Shown piece by piece: positions 49,543 through 58,129 of a stretch of 64,000 bases of DNA (its first letter is position 1; every line of letters starts with the position of its first letter). The notes beneath the pieces were generated by a model. The model did no database searches. It had not been told where the DNA came from and saw nothing but the letters and a program-made list of their open reading frames with translations. The translations under genes were made by a program, and so were the position numbers. Source of the DNA: Clostridiales bacterium FE2011 (GTDB taxonomy: Bacteria > Bacillota > Clostridia > Christensenellales > Aristaeellaceae). The stretch covers positions 496,001-560,000 of the forward strand of contig CP069418.1 of NCBI GenBank assembly GCA_017569305.1. The letters run 5' to 3'.

Positions 49543-50958
49543 ATGCAGGCTTTCAATCCCTATCTTCCCGGATGGGAATATATCCCCGACGGCGAACCCC
49601 ACGTGTTCAACGGACGGGTTTATGTTTACGGTTCCCACGACCGGTTTAACGGTCACGTTTTCTGTCTGAATGACTACGTCTGCTGGTCCGCCCCGGTGGA
49701 TAACCTGGCAGACTGGCGGTATGAAGGCGTCATCTATAAAAAGACGGATGACCCGGACAACCGGGAAGGCAAAGCCTGCCTTTACGCCCCGGATGTCACC
49801 CAGGGACCTGACGGCCGCTATTACCTCTATTATGTGCTGGATAAGCAGAGCCGTGTCGCCGTCGCAGTCTGCGACACGCCCGCCGGCAAGTATGAGTTCT
49901 ACGGCCATGTTCATGATCAGGAAGGCGGCCTGCTGGGCAACCGGCCCGGGGATGAACCCCAGTTCGATCCCGGCGTTATTACAGAAGGCAGCACAACCTG
50001 GCTGTACACCGGTTTCTGTTCTCCCATGGATGCTTCACGCCACGGCCCAATGTGCACAAAGCTGGCGGCGGACATGCTGACCATTGAGCAGGAGCCCGTC
50101 TTCATTATGCCCAGCCGTCCTTACAGCGCCGGTTCCGGTTATGAAGGCCATGAGTTCTTCGAAGCCTCCTCCATCCGGAAATTCGGAGACCTGTATTACT
50201 TTGTCTATTCTTCCATCGTCATGCATGAACTGGCCTATGCTGTCAGCAGGTATCCGGATCATGGTTTTGAGTACAGGGGCGTCATCGTCAGCAACAACGA
50301 TATCGGCATCAGCAGCTATAAACCCGCCGGTAAGCCTATGTACTACGGCGGCAACAATCACGGCGGTCTGGTGCAGATGAATGGAAAAACCTATATCTTC
50401 TATCACCGCCAGACCAACGGTACCACCTACAGCCGCCAGGGTATGGCAGAAGAAGTGACCCTCCTGCCGGACGGCACCATCGCCCAGGTGGAGATGACCT
50501 CCTGCGGCCTGAACGGCGGCCCGCTGGAAGGCCGGGGCACCTATCCGGCCTATATTGCCTGTAACCTGTTCACGGATAAGGAAGCTGTCTATACCGGCGG
50601 CTACGGCGGCGGAGTCTGGTCGGACGGCTGTTTCCCCCGCATCACCCAGGACGGCAAAGACGGCGACGAAGAACAGGCCTATATCATGAATATGCTTAAC
50701 AGCGCCACCTGCGGCTTCAAATACTTTGACTGCAAGGGCATAAAGTCCGTCACTATCGAGGTCCGTGGCTACTGCTCCGGCGCCTTCGAAGTGAAGACCT
50801 CCTGGGACGGTCCCGCTCTGGCTACGATCCCGGTGGAATTTACCAACGTCTGGACCGAATACACCGCCGATGTCGCTATCCCCGACGGCGTCCACGCCCT
50901 TTACTTCACCTATACCGGTCCTGGTTCCGCAGCCCTTCGTAGTTTCACGCTTCAATAA
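49543..50958 (+). CDS. Glycoside hydrolase family 43 enzyme
   Basis: A 471-residue enzyme likely acting on arabinose- or xylose-containing oligosaccharides. Residues 1-300 form the five-bladed propeller with the three acidic positions: Asp16 (YIPDGEPHVFNG), Asp84 (LYAPDVTQGPDGRYYLYYV) and the general acid Glu207 (GHEFFEASSIRKFGDLYYF). A His in HDR and NNHGGLVQ may help bind metal. Residues about 350-471 are a CBM6-like beta-sandwich. There is no signal peptide, so it acts inside on imported oligosaccharides. AGGAGG precedes the ATG. It is a single gene. Confidence 0.92.
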   Translation: MQAFNPYLPGWEYIPDGEPHVFNGRVYVYGSHDRFNGHVFCLNDYVCWSAPVDNLADWRYEGVIYKKTDDPDNREGKACLYAPDVTQGPDGRYYLYYVLDKQSRVAVAVCDTPAGKYEFYGHVHDQEGGLLGNRPGDEPQFDPGVITEGSTTWLYTGFCSPMDASRHGPMCTKLAADMLTIEQEPVFIMPSRPYSAGSGYEGHEFFEASSIRKFGDLYYFVYSSIVMHELAYAVSRYPDHGFEYRGVIVSNNDIGISSYKPAGKPMYYGGNNHGGLVQMNGKTYIFYHRQTNGTTYSRQGMAEEVTLLPDGTIAQVEMTSCGLNGGPLEGRGTYPAYIACNLFTDKEAVYTGGYGGGVWSDGCFPRITQDGKDGDEEQAYIMNMLNSATCGFKYFDCKGIKSVTIEVRGYCSGAFEVKTSWDGPALATIPVEFTNVWTEYTADVAIPDGVHALYFTYTGPGSAALRSFTLQ

Positions 50959-50975
50959 TGCAGATGGCTGCGGAA

Positions 50976-51106
50976 ACTCTTCACTTTTCGCTCATCACTC
51001 TTCACTGCCGCGCAGCGGCAACTCTACACTCTTCACTCTACACTCATCACTTCACTGCCGAAAGCCTCGCTTTCGGCAGTTTCTTCACTCTTCACTCATC
51101 ACTACA
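50976..51106. repeat. Heptamer array, ACTCTTC type, with two embedded hairpins
   Basis: Repeated units ACTCTTC, ACTTTTC, ACTCATC and ACTCTAC run through the gap after the GH43 gene. They are interrupted by two perfect palindromic inserts, GCCGCGCAGCGGC (about 51007-51019) and CTGCCGAAAG...CTTTCGGCAG (about 51055-51079). Confidence 0.85.
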
Positions 51107-51111
51107 TATAC

Positions 51112-51141
51112 TTGAGCAATTATGCTTTAGAATGCTATAAT
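51112..51141 (+). promoter_or_regulatory. Promoter of cca
   Basis: TTGAGC (51112-51117), an 18-base spacer and TATAAT (51136-51141). ATGCTAT (51132) and ATAGCAT (51156) form a 7-bp inverted repeat across the start site. The leader is about 90 bases and consists mostly of heptamers. Confidence 0.75.
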
Positions 51142-51178
51142 AATTTTTGACTCAAATAGCATGTAGGCTTTCACTAAT

Positions 51179-51249
51179 AATTCTGAATTCTGAATTCTGA
51201 ATTCTGAATTAATAATTGTGAATTATGAATTGTGAATTATGAATTGTAA
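51179..51249. repeat. Heptamer arrays containing the cca start codon
   Basis: Four perfect AATTCTG units (51179-51206) are followed by alternating ATTGTGA and ATTATGA units (51215-51242) and ATTGTAA. The ATG of cca at 51239 is part of the last ATTATGA unit. Confidence 0.88.
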
Positions 51250-52588
51250 TTTGATTCTCCCATCTGCTGTTTCCAATCTGCTGTCCCGCTTGACGCGGGC
51301 TGGCTTCTCTGCGTATGTTGTCGGCGGCTGTGTCCGGGATGCGCTCCTTGGCATTGCTCCCCATGACTGGGATATCTGTACCTCCGCCCTGCCGGAACAG
51401 ATGCAGGAAGTTTTTCATGATCTGCACACCGTGGAAACCGGCCTGAAGCACGGCACCCTGACCGTGGTGGTCAACCATGAACCTTATGAAGTTACCACCT
51501 TCCGGGTGGACGGAGATTATACCGATCACCGTCATCCGGATTCCGTCTGTTTTGTGGACAACCTGACTGAGGACCTTGCCCGGCGGGACTTCACCGTCAA
51601 CGCCATGGCCTGGTCTCCCGATACCGGACTCGCCGATCCTTTCAATGGACAGCAGGATCTCGCAGATAACCTGATCCGCTGCGTCGGCGAGGCGGAAAAG
51701 CGTTTTGACGAGGATGCCCTGCGCATTCTACGCGCCCTGCGCTTTGCTTCTGTCTATGACTTTGCGATCGAACCTGCCACCTCCGCCGCCCTGCGGAAGA
51801 TGGCGCCGGATCTTTCCCGTGTCGCCGGAGAGCGGATCCGGGAGGAACTGCTGAAGCTGCTCTGCGGCAAGGCTGCCGGACGGATCCTCCGGGAATACCC
51901 GGAAGTGCTGGCGGAAATCATTCCGGAAATCCGGCCCATGATCGGCTACGACCAGCAGAACCATCATCACAGCTATGATCTTTGGGAGCACACCGTCCGC
52001 GGGATTGAAGGCGTTCCGGCCGAACCCATCCTGCGTCTCACCATGCTCCTGCATGATACCGGCAAAATCGCTGCCCGCACCACAGATGAAAAGGGTGAAG
52101 GGCATTACAAAGGACACCAGAAATATTCAGAACAGATTGCCCGGAAAACCGCCGAAGCCCTGCATCTGGATAATGCCTCCCGGGAACGGCTGTGCAACCT
52201 GGTGCTGCACCATGATATTCCCCTGCGGACTGAAAGCGGGGCCATCAATACGGATCGTTCCTTCCTCCTGCGGCGGCTGAACCGTTTCGGGGAAGAAGAT
52301 CTCCGGACGCTCTTCCTCATCCATCGTTCCGACCGGGTCGCCACCGGCTATACCACACAGGAGCGGGAGGATGCCCGGCTGAAGGAGCGCATGGCCGCCC
52401 TGGACGCCCTCCTGGCAGAGCAGCCCTGCTTCACCCTGAAAGACCTGGCGGTCAACGGCCGGGATCTGATTGCCGCCGGCCTGAAAGGCAAAGCTGTCGG
52501 CGAAGCCCTGCAGGCGCTGCTGGAGGCTGTCATGGATGGCAAAGTACCGAATGAGAAAGATGCCCTTCTGTCTGAAATCAGGAAATAA
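51239..52588 (+). CDS. cca: CCA-adding tRNA nucleotidyltransferase
   Basis: Adds or repairs the 3'-CCA of tRNAs. A 449-residue class II enzyme: GGCVRDALLGIAPHDWDICT holds the NTP-binding and catalytic Asp pair (DWD), and RRDFTVNAMAW and the nucleotide-selection region EDALRILRALRFASVYDF follow. A C-terminal HD domain is present (LHDTGKIAARTTDEKGEGHY, HHDIPL), giving added phosphohydrolase activity. The start MNCNLILPSAV matches homolog length, yet its ATG lies in a heptamer array and has no Shine-Dalgarno sequence. The small secreted gene follows 21 bases later. Confidence 0.95.
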   Translation: MNCNLILPSAVSNLLSRLTRAGFSAYVVGGCVRDALLGIAPHDWDICTSALPEQMQEVFHDLHTVETGLKHGTLTVVVNHEPYEVTTFRVDGDYTDHRHPDSVCFVDNLTEDLARRDFTVNAMAWSPDTGLADPFNGQQDLADNLIRCVGEAEKRFDEDALRILRALRFASVYDFAIEPATSAALRKMAPDLSRVAGERIREELLKLLCGKAAGRILREYPEVLAEIIPEIRPMIGYDQQNHHHSYDLWEHTVRGIEGVPAEPILRLTMLLHDTGKIAARTTDEKGEGHYKGHQKYSEQIARKTAEALHLDNASRERLCNLVLHHDIPLRTESGAINTDRSFLLRRLNRFGEEDLRTLFLIHRSDRVATGYTTQEREDARLKERMAALDALLAEQPCFTLKDLAVNGRDLIAAGLKGKAVGEALQALLEAVMDGKVPNEKDALLSEIRK

Positions 52589-52609
52589 CCTGACAAGGGA
52601 GGCTGTGAC

Positions 52610-53131
52610 ATGTCCGCATCATCAATCCGAAAAACCGCCGGGAGGATTCTCTGCATAGGAATAATCCTCCTGCTCGTATGTGTGTCCTTTGCTTCCGCGG
52701 AGGATCTCTTTGCCGCGGGTGAGCAGAATCTCAGGGACCACGGTCTCGTGCTGGAAGATGTCATCAGCGAGTATTCTGAATTCGGCAACTCCGGGAATGG
52801 ATTTTCCGGTTTCTGGCTTCCCTACCTGCAGGACAACAAACCTGCTTTCCACCTGTTTGACGTCACCGGAGACGGCTGTGTGGACCTGGTCACCGGCCGG
52901 ATGTTCGGCAGTGGCATGGTCCGTCATGAAGTGGTCGTAATGGATCCCATCAGCCACGAGATTTATATCCTGGACGGATATGACTATGATTACGGCGTCA
53001 CCGATGTCACTGCGGACCGTCTCACCGTCGAAAAAAGCGGACCCAACGGCTACAATAAGCCGATCACAAAAACCCAGGGCACCATCAAACTGGAGGACGG
53101 CCAGCTGGTCTTTGTGCCGGACGAAAATTAA
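52610..53131 (+). CDS. Small secreted protein of unknown function
   Basis: A 173-residue exported protein. Signal peptide at residues 1-30 (ILCIGIILLLVCVSFASA). The mature part begins EDLFAAGEQNLRDHGLVLED and contains a beta-rich core with FDVTGDGCVDLVTGRMFGSG, a Ca-binding-like FG-GAP pattern (D-x-T-G-D-G), then VDPISHEIYILDGYDYDYG. Function unknown. AAGGGAGG precedes the ATG. It follows cca and is ended by the terminator at 53145. Confidence 0.8.
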   Translation: MSASSIRKTAGRILCIGIILLLVCVSFASAEDLFAAGEQNLRDHGLVLEDVISEYSEFGNSGNGFSGFWLPYLQDNKPAFHLFDVTGDGCVDLVTGRMFGSGMVRHEVVVMDPISHEIYILDGYDYDYGVTDVTADRLTVEKSGPNGYNKPITKTQGTIKLEDGQLVFVPDEN

Positions 53132-53144
53132 CATTTTTTATAAC

Positions 53145-53195
53145 AAAACCGGCGGTCCTGCTGAGCATTCATTCTCTGGCAGGCCGCCGGTTTTT
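53145..53195. terminator. Terminator shared by the secreted-protein gene and thiC
   Basis: AAAACCGGCGG pairs with CCGCCGGTTTT, extended by CCTGC with GCAGG after a one-base bulge, around a 20-base loop. T runs are on both sides. It lies between convergent genes. Confidence 0.88.
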
Positions 53196-53201
53196 CATTG
53201 C

Positions 53202-54506
53202 TTACAGAATATCGATATACTCGCCGTTCAGGGCCTTGTTCATGCTCCTCACCGCGCAGAACTTGCCGCACATGGAGCAGGTGTCGTCATGTTCCGGGGC
53301 ACGGCTGTCACGGATCGCTTTGGCAGTGGCGGGATCAATGGAGCATTCCCACTGCTTGTCCCACTCAAACGTTCTCCGGGCCTCCGCCATCCGGTCATCA
53401 ATATCCCTTGCATGCGGAATCTTCTTTGCGATGTCCGCCGCATGCGCCGCGATCCGGGAAGCGATGATGCCCTGTTTCACGTCCTCCACATTCGGAAGCG
53501 CCAGGTGTTCCGCCGGGGTAACGTAGCACAGGAATGCCGCGCCGGAAGCCGCCGCGATTGCGCCGCCGATCGCGGAAGTAATGTGATCATATCCGGGAGC
53601 GATATCCGTCACCAGCGGCCCGAGCACATAGAACGGTGCGCCCATGCAGATGGTCTGCTGCAGCTTCATGTTTGCTTCAATCTGGTCCATCGGCATATGG
53701 CCGGGACCTTCCACCATGACCTGCACGTCCTTCTCCCAGGCCCGCTTGGTCAGCTCGCCCAGGCGCACCAGTTCCTCAATCTGGCATACGTCGCTGGCGT
53801 CCGCCAGGCAGCCGGGCCGGCAGGCGTCGCCCAGGGAAATGGTCACGTCATATTCCCGGCAGATGTCCAGGATCTCGTCATAGTATTCATAGAAGGGGTT
53901 TTCCTCCCCTGTCATGCTCATCCAGGCAAACACCAGGGAACCGCCGCGGGAAACGATATTCATCTTCCGTTTGTGCTTTTTGATCTGCTCAATGGTCTTC
54001 CGGGTAATCCCGCAGTGCAGGGTCACAAAGTCCACGCCATCCTCCGCGTGCAGGCGGACCACGTCAATGAAGTCCTTCGCGGTCAGGGTAGCCAGATCCC
54101 GCTGGTAGTGGATCACGCTGTCATACACCGGCACGGTACCGATCATGGCAGGGCATTCCGCGGTCAGCTTCCGGCGGAAAGGCTGTGTATTGCCGTGGCT
54201 GGAAAGGTCCATAATGGCTTCCGCGCCCATATCGACTGCCGCCATCACCTTCTGCATTTCAATGTCATAGTCCTTGCAGTCCCGGGATACGCCCAGGTTG
54301 ACGTTGATCTTTGTCCGGAGCATGGAACCGACGCCGTTGGGTTCAATACAGGTATGCAGCCTGTTAGCGCAGATGGCAACTTGGCCTTTGGCCACCAGGT
54401 CCCGGATTTCCTCCTCCGTCCTGTATTCCTTGGCGGCAACCTTCTTCATTTCCGGGGTGATGATTCCCTTCCTTGCGGCATCCATCTGGGTCGTGTAGTC
54501 TCTCAT
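53202..54506 (-). CDS. thiC: Phosphomethylpyrimidine synthase ThiC
   Basis: A radical SAM enzyme turning aminoimidazole ribotide into HMP phosphate, the pyrimidine half of thiamine. The C-terminal 4Fe-4S motif is CSMCGKFC (Cys410, 413 and 418). Barrel motifs include [47 protein letters not shown] and [11 protein letters not shown]. The length of 434 is the short clostridial form. It is the last gene of the thiW-thiM-thiE-thiD-thiC operon, 20 bases after thiD. Control is by the TPP riboswitch at 57705. Confidence 0.97.
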   Translation of the reverse strand: MRDYTTQMDAARKGIITPEMKKVAAKEYRTEEEIRDLVAKGQVAICANRLHTCIEPNGVGSMLRTKINVNLGVSRDCKDYDIEMQKVMAAVDMGAEAIMDLSSHGNTQPFRRKLTAECPAMIGTVPVYDSVIHYQRDLATLTAKDFIDVVRLHAEDGVDFVTLHCGITRKTIEQIKKHKRKMNIVSRGGSLVFAWMSMTGEENPFYEYYDEILDICREYDVTISLGDACRPGCLADASDVCQIEELVRLGELTKRAWEKDVQVMVEGPGHMPMDQIEANMKLQQTICMGAPFYVLGPLVTDIAPGYDHITSAIGGAIAAASGAAFLCYVTPAEHLALPNVEDVKQGIIASRIAAHAADIAKKIPHARDIDDRMAEARRTFEWDKQWECSIDPATAKAIRDSRAPEHDDTCSMCGKFCAVRSMNKALNGEYIDIL

Positions 54507-54526
54507 GGTTCTTCTTTCCTTTCAGA

Positions 54527-55333
54527 TTAATTTGCTTCTTCGGCAAAACGGGATTTCAGGTCAAAATTGTGCATCATCGGTCCGGCGCCTTTCCCCAGGT
54601 CCAGCATTGCTGCCAGCGCACCGGAGATGTATTCCTTTGCCCGCCGCACAGATTCCGCCAGGGTGAACCCCTTCGCGAGATTGGAGGCAATGGCGCTGGA
54701 CAGCGTACACCCGGTGCCGTGGGTATTGGGATTGTCAATCCGCTTTCCCTCAAACCAGGTGATCTTCCCGTCCGCGCAGAGCAGGTCGTTGGCGTCGTTC
54801 ACGCTGTGTCCGCCCTTCAGCAGCACGGCACAGTGATATGCGCTGCTGATCTGCTCCGCCGCTTTCACCATGTCCTCCGCGGTTTCAATATGCATACCGG
54901 ACAGAATCTCCGCCTCGGGAATATTGGGCGTCACCAGCGCGGCCAGTGGCAGCAGCTCTGTCATCAGCGTCTGCACGGCGTCGTTCCGGAGCAGGGCAGA
55001 ACCCGAGGTCGCCACCATCACGGGATCCAGCACCACATTCCGCGCCCGGTAATACCGCAGCTTTTCCGCGATCACCCGGATCAGCTCGCAGGAAGCCACC
55101 ATACCGATCTTCACTGCGTCCGGATAAATGTCCTCAAACACAGCGTCAATCTGCTGTCCCAGGAATTCCGGCGAAGCTTCCTCAACCGCCCGCACGCCTG
55201 TAGTATTCTGCGCCGTCAGCGCCGTAATGGCACTCATGGCATAGACGCCGTTCATCGTCATCGTCTTCAGGTCCGCCTGGATCCCGGCGCCTCCGCTGCT
55301 GTCGCTTCCCGCAATGGTCAGTACTGTCTTCAT
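54527..55333 (-). CDS. thiD: Hydroxymethylpyrimidine/phosphomethylpyrimidine kinase ThiD
   Basis: A ribokinase-fold enzyme phosphorylating HMP to HMP-PP. It opens with the family motif TIAGSDSSGGAGIQADLKTM and has DPVMVATSGSALL and the ATP-site NTHGTGCTLSSAIASNLAKG with the catalytic Asp nearby. The length of 268 is normal. It overlaps the thiE stop by four bases and is followed by thiC. It supplies the HMP-PP joined by ThiE. Confidence 0.97.
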   Translation of the reverse strand: MKTVLTIAGSDSSGGAGIQADLKTMTMNGVYAMSAITALTAQNTTGVRAVEEASPEFLGQQIDAVFEDIYPDAVKIGMVASCELIRVIAEKLRYYRARNVVLDPVMVATSGSALLRNDAVQTLMTELLPLAALVTPNIPEAEILSGMHIETAEDMVKAAEQISSAYHCAVLLKGGHSVNDANDLLCADGKITWFEGKRIDNPNTHGTGCTLSSAIASNLAKGFTLAESVRRAKEYISGALAAMLDLGKGAGPMMHNFDLKSRFAEEAN

Positions 55334-55989
55334 CTTTCCGTTTCTCCCTTCCGGCGGATCAGGCCGAGTGCTTCAGCCCTGGCCTTCAGCTCTTCCGCCG
55401 CCTTCTTCGGATCCTCCGCTTTCATGATGGCAGACACGGCGCAGATTCCGGCAACCGGAATCCCGGCAAGCACGTCAATGTTATCTCGGTTCAGACCGCC
55501 GATGGCATTCACCGGGATGGACACGGCTCCGCAGATTTCCCGGAGGGTATCCGTGGAAGTCAGCACTGTCTTCACCTTTGTTGTGGTGGGATAGATGGCT
55601 CCCACTCCCAGGTAGTCCGCCCCCTGTGCGGCTTCATCCAGCGCCCAGGACACGGTCTTCGCCGTCGCGCCGATGATTTTGTCCTCGCCCAGGATCTTCC
55701 TTGCCGCGGCTACCGTCATGTCCTCCGCGCCCAGGTGCACGCCTTCCGCGTTCACGGCCAGCGCCACGTCCACCCGGTCGTCAATGATCAGCGGAACCCC
55801 GTACCGTTTTGTCAGCGCGTGTACCTTTTCCGCCAGGTCGATGTACGCCCGGGTGCTCTTGTTCTTCTCCCGGATCTGCATGATCGTCACGCCGCCCTGC
55901 AGCGCCGCTTCCACCCGGCGGAGAAACTCCTCTTCTTCGTACATCGTACTGTCCGTAATAAAGTACAGGCTCGTGTCAAAATGCTTCAT
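55330..55989 (-). CDS. thiE: Thiamine-phosphate synthase ThiE
   Basis: Joins HMP-PP and the thiazole phosphate to give thiamine monophosphate. A TIM barrel with the opening LYFITDSTM, then GGVTIMQIREKNKSTRAYID, LIIDDRVDVALAVNAEGVHL, GADYLGVGAIYPTTTK and NAIGGLNRDNIDVL. These hold the HMP-PP and thiazole sites (K48-type in REKN, and GAIYPTTTK). The length of 219 is usual. It overlaps thiM and thiD by four bases each. Confidence 0.97.
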   Translation of the reverse strand: MKHFDTSLYFITDSTMYEEEEFLRRVEAALQGGVTIMQIREKNKSTRAYIDLAEKVHALTKRYGVPLIIDDRVDVALAVNAEGVHLGAEDMTVAAARKILGEDKIIGATAKTVSWALDEAAQGADYLGVGAIYPTTTKVKTVLTSTDTLREICGAVSIPVNAIGGLNRDNIDVLAGIPVAGICAVSAIMKAEDPKKAAEELKARAEALGLIRRKGETER

Positions 55990-56783
55990 CTTGTCTCCTC
56001 CAGCTCAATGAGTTCTTCCAGCTGCTCATCCGTTACCGTGCTCAGGGCGTCCAGCAGGTTCACCAGGAAGGTGCCGCTGCCTTTTTCGGTTTCGGCAATC
56101 TGCCCGCAGCATCCCAGCATGGCGCAGGCAGCCGCGGCTGCCTCCATTCCCGGGCACACCGGCAGATAGGCACCGCACAGCACTCCCAGCATGCAGCCTG
56201 TTCCTGTTACGGCGGCCAGCTGCGGCGTACCGTTCCGGATCAGCGCAAACCGTGTGCCGTCTGTCACAATATCCGTTTTCCCGCTGGCCAGCACCGTTAT
56301 ACCGTACTTCCCTGCCAGCTCACCCGCCGCTTCCTTGACCTCGTCCTCTCCCAGGGCCGCGTCCGCGTCCACTCCAGAGGCACGGTAGGCCGTTCGGTAC
56401 AGCGCGTAAATTTCCGAATAGTTCCCCTTCAGTACCGCCGGTTTGGCGGTTGCCAGCAGCCGGGCGGCATATTCCCTCCGCAGTCCGGAGCAGGCAGTAC
56501 CCACCGCGTCCAGGACCACAGGAATGCCTTTCTCCTTCGCTGCCCGCAGGGCGATCTCCATGGACTCCATCCTCACGTCGGTGATGTTGCCCAGGTTCAG
56601 CACCAGCGCGTCCGCGGACTCCGTAATCTCTTTCACTTCCGCCGGATGCTCCGCCATGATCGGACGCGCACCGGCCGCCAGCACCGCGTTGGCGCACTGG
56701 TTGATGGAGATCGGGTTGGTGATGCAGTGGATCAGGGGACGCCGGTCCCTCACCGCGGCGCGAATCTCATTCAGCTTTCGCAT
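55986..56783 (-). CDS. thiM: Hydroxyethylthiazole kinase ThiM
   Basis: Phosphorylates salvaged 5-(2-hydroxyethyl)-4-methylthiazole. The family motifs are HCITNPISINQCANAVLAAG, ARPIMAEHPAEVKEITESAD, VVLDAVGTACSGLRREYAA and LAAVTGTGCMLGVLCGAYLP with the catalytic Cys. The length of 265 is normal. Salvage of thiazole rather than synthesis by ThiG fits the lack of thiG, thiS and thiH in this operon. It overlaps thiW by 17 bases and thiE by four. Confidence 0.97.
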   Translation of the reverse strand: MRKLNEIRAAVRDRRPLIHCITNPISINQCANAVLAAGARPIMAEHPAEVKEITESADALVLNLGNITDVRMESMEIALRAAKEKGIPVVLDAVGTACSGLRREYAARLLATAKPAVLKGNYSEIYALYRTAYRASGVDADAALGEDEVKEAAGELAGKYGITVLASGKTDIVTDGTRFALIRNGTPQLAAVTGTGCMLGVLCGAYLPVCPGMEAAAAACAMLGCCGQIAETEKGSGTFLVNLLDALSTVTDEQLEELIELEETR

Positions 56784-57501
56784 TTGCTTCCTTTACCTTC
56801 TTTGTCTTGCAGAAATAGTAGATCAGTCCCGTGGCCGCCGCGACGGCCGGTGCGGCAATGGCCGCCGTGTTCCATGCGGGAGCAGTCAGTCCGAAGGCGG
56901 TGGAAGCCACCTTGATCACCACCCAGAGGATACCGCCCAGCGCCGCAATGGTCAGCGAGTCGGCCACCACGCTCGGCTGGTCGTGATAACCCACGGAACC
57001 GACAGACCGCTGCATCCGCGCCAGCATCCCGTTGGACGCCAGTTTGCGCAGGAATACATAGGCGATGCTTCCGCCGATCAGCGTGCCGCATATGAAGGAA
57101 GGAACATAGAACAGCCAGCTCAGTCCTTCCTTTCCCCACAGCAGGGTCATCACCGGATAGGAGGCCAGCGCGCCGATAATGCCTGTTCCGATAATCTCAC
57201 CGATGACCGCCATCAGGATCTTCCCTTTGGACATCCTGTAAAATACCCCGGACAGGAAGGCGCCGAAAACCGCGCCCGTCAGCGCCAGCGGCGGAATACC
57301 CATCGTCAGCATCCGGATAATGCCGATTACCGTCGCGCACAGCAGTGAATACCACGGTCCCATCAGTACAGAGCACACTATATTGATCAGGTGCGCCATG
57401 GGGCACATGCCTTCCACCCGGAGGATAGGCGAAATCACCACGCCCAGTGCAATCAGCAGGGACAGGACAACCAGTTTCAGGATAACGTCAGACTTTCTCA
57501 T
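56767..57501 (-). CDS. thiW: ECF transporter S component ThiW
   Basis: A 244-residue substrate-binding membrane component for a thiazole/thiamine-precursor ECF transporter. The start at MRKSDVILKL (AAGGGG upstream) is chosen; the longer frame would run back toward the riboswitch region. About six helices carry the ThiW pattern VEGMCPMAHLINIVCSVLMG, then IGIIRMLTMGIPPLALTG and LASYPVMTLLWGKEGL. ThiW genes pair with thiM in many Firmicutes. The ATPase and T components must be encoded elsewhere. First gene of the TPP-riboswitch operon. Confidence 0.95.
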   Translation of the reverse strand: MRKSDVILKLVVLSLLIALGVVISPILRVEGMCPMAHLINIVCSVLMGPWYSLLCATVIGIIRMLTMGIPPLALTGAVFGAFLSGVFYRMSKGKILMAVIGEIIGTGIIGALASYPVMTLLWGKEGLSWLFYVPSFICGTLIGGSIAYVFLRKLASNGMLARMQRSVGSVGYHDQPSVVADSLTIAALGGILWVVIKVASTAFGLTAPAWNTAAIAAPAVAAATGLIYYFCKTKKVKEANAKAE

Positions 57502-57654
57502 TTTTGTGAACCCCTTTTTCGTATGAAATACGAAGTCAGTAATGCTTCGCTCGGTCGGGAATTGCTTTTCCCCTCTCACCCCGAAACACGGGTTCCCATC
57601 GCTTTGTACAAGGCCCAGGGCGCTCCCCCTCGGCCCGCCACACACAGTGGAGAC

Positions 57655-57690
57655 GAAAAAAACAGGAGAAACCTTCTGTGGTTTCTCCTG
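57655..57690 (-). terminator. Intrinsic terminator of the TPP riboswitch
   Basis: CAGGAGAAACC and GGTTTCTCCTG form an 11-bp stem with a 6-base loop, followed on the minus strand by eight T. It lies about 15 bases past the TPP aptamer and about 150 bases before thiW, so ligand binding probably favours termination. Confidence 0.9.
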
Positions 57691-57704
57691 CATCAACACA
57701 TTCT

Positions 57705-57790
57705 GTCTTCCTACGGCGGCATTACCCACATCAGGTTTAAGGGTCGAAGGTCATACCTTCCTCTCAGCCTGTCGCTACAAGCTCCCCTGC
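57705..57790 (-). ncRNA. TPP riboswitch (thi box)
   Basis: The minus strand shows the conserved THI-element: GGGGAGC, the CTGAGAG helix-loop, the ACCCTT and ACCTGAT segments, and GGGTAATGCC, closed by a GTAGGAAG end. The order and spacing match the TPP aptamer with no large optional arm. It is transcribed from the promoter at 57844 and precedes a terminator, so it acts by transcriptional attenuation on thiW-thiM-thiE-thiD-thiC. Confidence 0.95.
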
Positions 57791-57843
57791 GTTTTTCAGT
57801 TGTCGGGCATCCGCGGGTTTCCCCGTTTCTGCTCCGGGAAAGG

Positions 57844-57872
57844 ATTATATGCCGGTTTCTGTCGGATTACAA
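57844..57872 (-). promoter_or_regulatory. Promoter of the thi operon
   Basis: On the minus strand TTGTAA (57867-57872), 17-base spacer, TATAAT (57844-57849). The start would lie near 57837, about 50 bases before the riboswitch. The stretch 57873-58094 beyond holds no gene; it has three tandem CGGCAAAA-type units at about 58052-58080. Confidence 0.75.
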
Positions 57873-58094
57873 GTTCTTTTCCGCGAAAACATAAAAAAGC
57901 CAGCAGCCGGACTGCAGATATCCCCATGGCAGATAAATAAGATTTTAATCACTGGTACAAGATGCCTCCTAATGCCGCAGGATGCCGCGTTTTGCGCAGT
58001 TTCCTGCGGGTCAGTTCTGTCCCGCGCCTTCCAAAATGAAATTCATCGCTCGGCAAAACGCGGCAAAATGCGGCAAATCGAGGCCGCCAAAAGT

Positions 58095-58129
58095 AGTAGA
58101 AAAGTAGTAAAACGGGATTTTTTACTACT
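58095..58129 (-). terminator. Terminator after the truncated gene
   Basis: AGTAGTAAAA and TTTTACTACT pair perfectly around seven bases, followed on the minus strand by TTTCTACTACTTTT. It overlaps the TAG stop of the remnant at 58125. Confidence 0.7.

Noticed and set aside
57541..57640. A coding start for thiW further upstream (open frame to 57729)
   Set aside because: The extra residues overlap the riboswitch terminator, while MRKSDVILK has a ribosome site and begins the first membrane helix.
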